Assembly: GCA_019090295.1 (NCBI GenBank)
Contig: JAHRWG010000151.1
Span: forward strand, 1 to 7,399
DNA from: Cycloclasticus sp.
GTDB lineage: Bacteria > Pseudomonadota > Gammaproteobacteria > Methylococcales > Cycloclasticaceae
Direction: 5' to 3'
DNA length: 7,399 nucleotides
Shown here: positions 4,421 to 7,399 of the stretch, in pieces
How the letters are laid out: every line of letters starts with the position of its first letter
Numbering within the stretch: the stretch's first letter is position 1
The notes under the pieces: model-generated
What the model was told of the DNA's origin: nothing
Database searches by the model: none
Seen by the model: the letters and a program-made list of their open reading frames with translations, nothing else
Made by a program: the position numbers and the translations under genes

Positions 4421-7012
4421 TTACTGTTTAGTAAACACCAACACTTGAGCGTTTTCTTTATCTTGAATATCAACACTGACAACATCGCCAGGTGAAAACT
4501 TGGCTGATAACAAATCTTGAGCTAGCGTATTTTCCAGTCGTTGCTGAATAGCACGTTTCAACGGTCTAGCGCCATAGACTGGATCAAAGCCAGCCTCACC
4601 CAAGCTATCTAACGCAGCCTCTGATACCCGTAAATCAATATCCCGGTCTTTTAAGCGTTGGCGTAACACCTCAACTTGTATGGTCGTAATCGCTCTTATT
4701 TGCGAACGCCCTAATGGGTGAAATACCACCGACTCATCGATACGGTTGATGAATTCTGGTCGAAAATGCGACCCCACCACTTCCATCACTGCAGCTTTCA
4801 TTTCATCATAGTTCACTTCACCTGTTAAGCGTTGAATACTGTCTGAACCCAAGTTTGACGTCATCACGATAACCGTGTTTCTAAAGTCAACGGTTCGTCC
4901 TTGCCCATCGGTCAACCGCCCATCATCCAAGACTTGCAACAAAATATTAAATACGTCTGGGTGTGCCTTTTCAACTTCGTCCATTAAAATAACAGAGTAG
5001 GGCTTACGACGAATAGCCTCCGTAAGGTAGCCCCCTTCCTCATACCCTACATAACCTGGAGGCGCACCAATTAAACGCGCAACCGAGTGTTTTTCCATAA
5101 ACTCGGACATGTCAATCCGCACAATGGCCTCTTCGGTATCAAACAAGAACTCAGCCAACGCCTTACATAGCTCTGTTTTACCGACCCCTGTTGGGCCTAA
5201 AAACAAGAAAGACCCATTCGGCCGATCAGGATCTGAAAGGCCTGCACGGGAACGACGAACAGCATCACTGACCGCTTTAACCGCCTCTGATTGCCCAATG
5301 ACTCTGTTGGCTAAGTTTTCTTCCATTTGTAGCAGCTTTTCACGCTCACCTTCCAGCATTTTTGAAACTGGAATACCTGTCCATTTAGACACCACTTCGG
5401 CAATTTCTTCTTCAGTTACTTTGTTACGCAGCAAGGTAAACACTTGTTCGTCATCATTCGCTTCTGCCGCCTGAATTAATTTCTCTAACCGCGGTATTTC
5501 ACCGTATTGCAGTTCGGACATGCGCGTTAAATCACCGGCACGGCGAGCTGTTTCCATGTCTAATTTAATTTTCTCAAGCTCTTCTTTATGTTGCGCACTT
5601 CCTTGCATCGCCGCTTTTTCTGCTTTCCAAACTTCATCTAAATCAGCATATTCTTTTTCAAGCACAGCAATTTCAGATTCAAGTAACACTAGACGCTTGA
5701 TGGAGGCATCATCGCTTTCTTTTTTCAACGCCTCTCGTTCAATTTTTAACTGGATAAGCCGCCGCTCTAAGCGATCCATCGCTTCGGGTTTTGAATCCAT
5801 TTCCATCCGAATCCGGCTAGCCGACTCATCAATCAAATCAATTGCTTTATCGGGTAACTGCCTATCAGTAATGTAACGGTGCGACAAAACAGCAGCCGAC
5901 ACAATGGCTGGGTCAGTAATGTCCACACTGTGGTGAACCTCATAGCGTTCTTTCAAGCCGCGCAAAATAGCAATGGTATCTTCAACCGTTGGTTCATCAA
6001 CCTGTACCTTTTGGAAGCGTCGCTCTAAGGCCGCATCTTTTTCAATGTATTGACGGTATTCATCCAACGTGGTTGCGCCAACGCAGTGTAGCTCGCCACG
6101 GGCCAGCGCGGGTTTTAGCATATTACCGGCGTCCATCGCCCCCTCACCTTTACCAGCGCCAACCATGGTGTGAAGTTCATCAATAAATAAGATTACCTGC
6201 CCTTCTTGTTTAGACACATCACTCAATACTGCTTTTAAACGCTCTTCAAACTCTCCACGAAACTTTGCTCCGGCAACTAACGCGGCCATGTCTAACGATA
6301 ACAATCGTTTTGATTTAAGGTTTTCAGGCACCTCACCATTAACAATTCGTTGAGCTAAACCTTCGACAATGGCTGTCTTACCAACACCTGGCTCACCAAT
6401 AAGCACAGGGTTGTTTTTGGTTCGACGCTGTAGTACTTGAATAGTGCGACGAATTTCTTCATCGCGCCCAATCACTGGGTCCAACTTTCCTTGCTCGGCA
6501 CGCTCGGTCAAATCAATACTATATTTCTCAAGTGCTTGGCGGTTTTCTTCGGCATTTTGATCATTGACCGCTTCACCACCACGCACATCATCAATCGCTT
6601 TTTCAAGCTGCTGCTTATTACCACCAGCTGATGCTAAGGCACTGCCTACTGGCCCTTTATCGCCTAACGCTGCTAAAACAAATAACTCACTGGAGATATA
6701 AGCATCTTGTCGTTTCTGCGCCAATTTATCCGTCACATTAAATAAGCGACTGAGGTCATTCGATACCTGAACGTCTCCTCCTGTTCCTTCAACGGTTGGC
6801 AGGCGCTCAAGCACATTCCCAAGCTCAGAGCGTAGCTGGTTAACAGTAAGGTTTGCTAGTTGAAGTATGTGACGCACACTTGCACCTTGCTGGTCGAGCA
6901 TGGCAACCAGTAAGTGAACAGGCTCTATAAACTGGTGATCTTTACCTAGCGCCAAGCTTTGCGCATCTGATAGTGCTGTTTGAAATTGAGTTGTAAGTTT
7001 ATCCATTCGCAT
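4421..7012 (-). CDS. clpB: ClpB, ATP-dependent protein disaggregase
   Basis: Hexameric AAA+ chaperone that threads aggregated proteins through its central pore together with DnaK/DnaJ/GrpE. Starting at the ATG at 7012 gives 863 residues (E. coli 857). In order: N-terminal Clp repeats (about 1-145); first ATPase domain with Walker A GEPGVGKT (206-213), Walker B with Asp278-Glu279 and pore loop GAKFRGEF (Phe251 where E. coli has Tyr); coiled-coil middle domain (about 408-525) that separates ClpB from ClpA; second ATPase domain with Walker A GPTGVGKT (606-613), Walker B Asp678-Glu679 and pore loop [10 protein letters not shown]-terminal domain. The ATG at 7012 has GGGGA seven bases upstream and aligns with E. 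coli MRLDRLT; the TTG one codon earlier is too close to that site. A sigma-32 promoter precedes it and a hairpin follows, so it is probably monocistronic and heat-induced. No ClpP-binding loop is evident. Confidence 0.98.
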   Translation of the reverse strand: MRMDKLTTQFQTALSDAQSLALGKDHQFIEPVHLLVAMLDQQGASVRHILQLANLTVNQLRSELGNVLERLPTVEGTGGDVQVSNDLSRLFNVTDKLAQKRQDAYISSELFVLAALGDKGPVGSALASAGGNKQQLEKAIDDVRGGEAVNDQNAEENRQALEKYSIDLTERAEQGKLDPVIGRDEEIRRTIQVLQRRTKNNPVLIGEPGVGKTAIVEGLAQRIVNGEVPENLKSKRLLSLDMAALVAGAKFRGEFEERLKAVLSDVSKQEGQVILFIDELHTMVGAGKGEGAMDAGNMLKPALARGELHCVGATTLDEYRQYIEKDAALERRFQKVQVDEPTVEDTIAILRGLKERYEVHHSVDITDPAIVSAAVLSHRYITDRQLPDKAIDLIDESASRIRMEMDSKPEAMDRLERRLIQLKIEREALKKESDDASIKRLVLLESEIAVLEKEYADLDEVWKAEKAAMQGSAQHKEELEKIKLDMETARRAGDLTRMSELQYGEIPRLEKLIQAAEANDDEQVFTLLRNKVTEEEIAEVVSKWTGIPVSKMLEGEREKLLQMEENLANRVIGQSEAVKAVSDAVRRSRAGLSDPDRPNGSFLFLGPTGVGKTELCKALAEFLFDTEEAIVRIDMSEFMEKHSVARLIGAPPGYVGYEEGGYLTEAIRRKPYSVILMDEVEKAHPDVFNILLQVLDDGRLTDGQGRTVDFRNTVIVMTSNLGSDSIQRLTGEVNYDEMKAAVMEVVGSHFRPEFINRIDESVVFHPLGRSQIRAITTIQVEVLRQRLKDRDIDLRVSEAALDSLGEAGFDPVYGARPLKRAIQQRLENTLAQDLLSAKFSPGDVVSVDIQDKENAQVLVFTKQ

Positions 7013-7019
7013 CAATCAT

Positions 7020-7024
7020 TCCCC
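7020..7024 (-). promoter_or_regulatory. Ribosome binding site that fixes the clpB start
   Basis: GGGGA on the minus strand lies seven bases before the ATG at 7012 but only four before the in-frame TTG at 7015. A TGA stop codon directly precedes that TTG. The spacing therefore favours the ATG. Confidence 0.75.
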
Positions 7025-7047
7025 GTTAATATTGTCTAATACCGTAT

Positions 7048-7076
7048 TAATGGGGCGACCTCAAGCAATTTTCAAG
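7048..7076 (-). promoter_or_regulatory. Sigma-32 (heat-shock) promoter of clpB
   Basis: The minus strand carries CTTGAAA (7070-7076), a 14-base spacer and CCCCATTA (7048-7055). The known RpoH consensus is CTTGAAA, 13-14 bases, CCCCATNT, so only the last base differs. Transcription should start near 7041, giving a leader of about 29 bases. Two further CTTGA words (7084-7088 and 7061-7065) flank the -35 at 11-12 base steps. Confidence 0.92.
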
Positions 7077-7244
7077 CCCTACGTCAAGCTATTTATTAAT
7101 AATATGAATATTTACAAGGAGGAAAATGTTGCTTCCAGCCTAGATCAAGGTACGGTAAGAAGGCATTTACAGGCGTAAGTGCACTTTTTAACCGTTTCTG
7201 GGAGTCAGGTAACTGTCTTAAAAAGGTCGTAAGGCAGCTCTAAA
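7077..7244. other. Spacer between the ZIP gene and the clpB promoter
   Basis: No gene, tRNA or clear terminator is seen. A T-run lies about 20 bases past the ZIP stop (7220-7224, minus strand) but lacks a convincing stem. A strong AAGGAGG on the plus strand (7116-7122) precedes only a five-codon frame. Confidence 0.5.
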
Positions 7245-7399
7245 TTAATGAATAAACCCGTGTAACCAGCTAATGAGGAAAACCCCAACAAGGATTAAAC
7301 CTATTTGTTCTATTGCAGCAGCTAAACTAACCCGCTTATGCAGTGTTGGAATTAAATCGGCAACCGCTATATAAATAAAACTTGCTGCAGCAAACGCCA
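7245..7399 (-). CDS. ZIP-family divalent metal transporter (C-terminal end only)
   Basis: The last 50 residues of an integral membrane protein whose start lies beyond the right edge; the stop codon is TAA at 7245-7247. The segment AFAAASFIYIAVADLIPTLH matches the penultimate helix of ZIP (SLC39/LIV-1-like) transporters, where an Ala/Gly-rich stretch leads into FIYIAxxDLIPEL. A short basic loop follows, then a final helix (IGLILVGVFLISWLH) close to the C-terminus, as in that family. ZIP proteins bring zinc or other divalent metals into the cytoplasm. The metal cannot be told from this fragment. It runs in the same direction as clpB with a gap of about 230 bases and a separate clpB promoter, so a shared operon is unlikely. 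Confidence 0.78.
   Translation of the reverse strand, partial: AFAAASFIYIAVADLIPTLHKRVSLAAAIEQIGLILVGVFLISWLHGFIH

Noticed and set aside
5109..5876. Open frames on the plus strand inside clpB.
   Set aside because: They are antisense to a highly conserved ClpB coding sequence, are rich in Ser and Arg as expected of shadow frames, and lack recognisable domains.
7013..7015. TTG one codon upstream of the clpB ATG as an alternative start.
   Set aside because: The ribosome site is spaced correctly for the ATG at 7012, which also aligns with the N-terminus of E. coli ClpB.
7116..7143. A strong AAGGAGG followed by ATG on the plus strand.
   Set aside because: The frame stops after five codons, and no promoter or structured leader was seen, so it is probably coincidental.

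Overview
The window reads as ordinary chromosomal DNA from a gammaproteobacterium of low to moderate GC content. ClpB, PhoB, PhoR and PstS all align by eye with their Escherichia coli counterparts. The Pho boxes and the heat-shock (sigma-32) promoter also follow the enterobacterial consensus. The AT-leaning composition and the gene content would fit a marine group such as Cycloclasticus or Methylophaga relatives, but that placement is a guess. Every convincing gene lies on the minus strand, so transcription runs from high to low coordinates.

Right edge (7399 to about 7019): the last 50 codons of a ZIP-family metal transporter, then a 230-base gap holding a near-consensus sigma-32 promoter (7048-7076). 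Positions 7012-4421 encode the disaggregase ClpB at full length (863 residues from its ATG). A strong GC-rich hairpin (4372-4405) follows its stop codon. Next comes an unusually long gap of about 770 bases (3650-4420) with no convincing gene. It does contain a cluster of same-direction TTAGC words, several inverted repeats and an extra half Pho box.

Left half: a phosphate-starvation regulon. phoB (3598-2882) has a Pho box just upstream and overlaps phoR (2885-1581) by four bases. phoR is followed by a near-perfect Pho box and -10 element that drive pstS (1458-460), the periplasmic phosphate-binding protein. An attenuator-like hairpin (392-423) separates pstS from pstC, which runs off the left edge after 124 codons. 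PstS delivers phosphate to the PstC-containing ABC permease. PhoR senses the state of that transporter (in known systems through PhoU and PstB, not visible here) and phosphorylates PhoB. PhoB then binds the Pho boxes in front of phoB and pstS, giving positive autoregulation.

No clearly new system is present. The best leads are a duplicated aspartate-rich insertion in the first periplasmic loop of PstC, the repeat-bearing gap between clpB and phoB, and the RNA hairpins around pstS.
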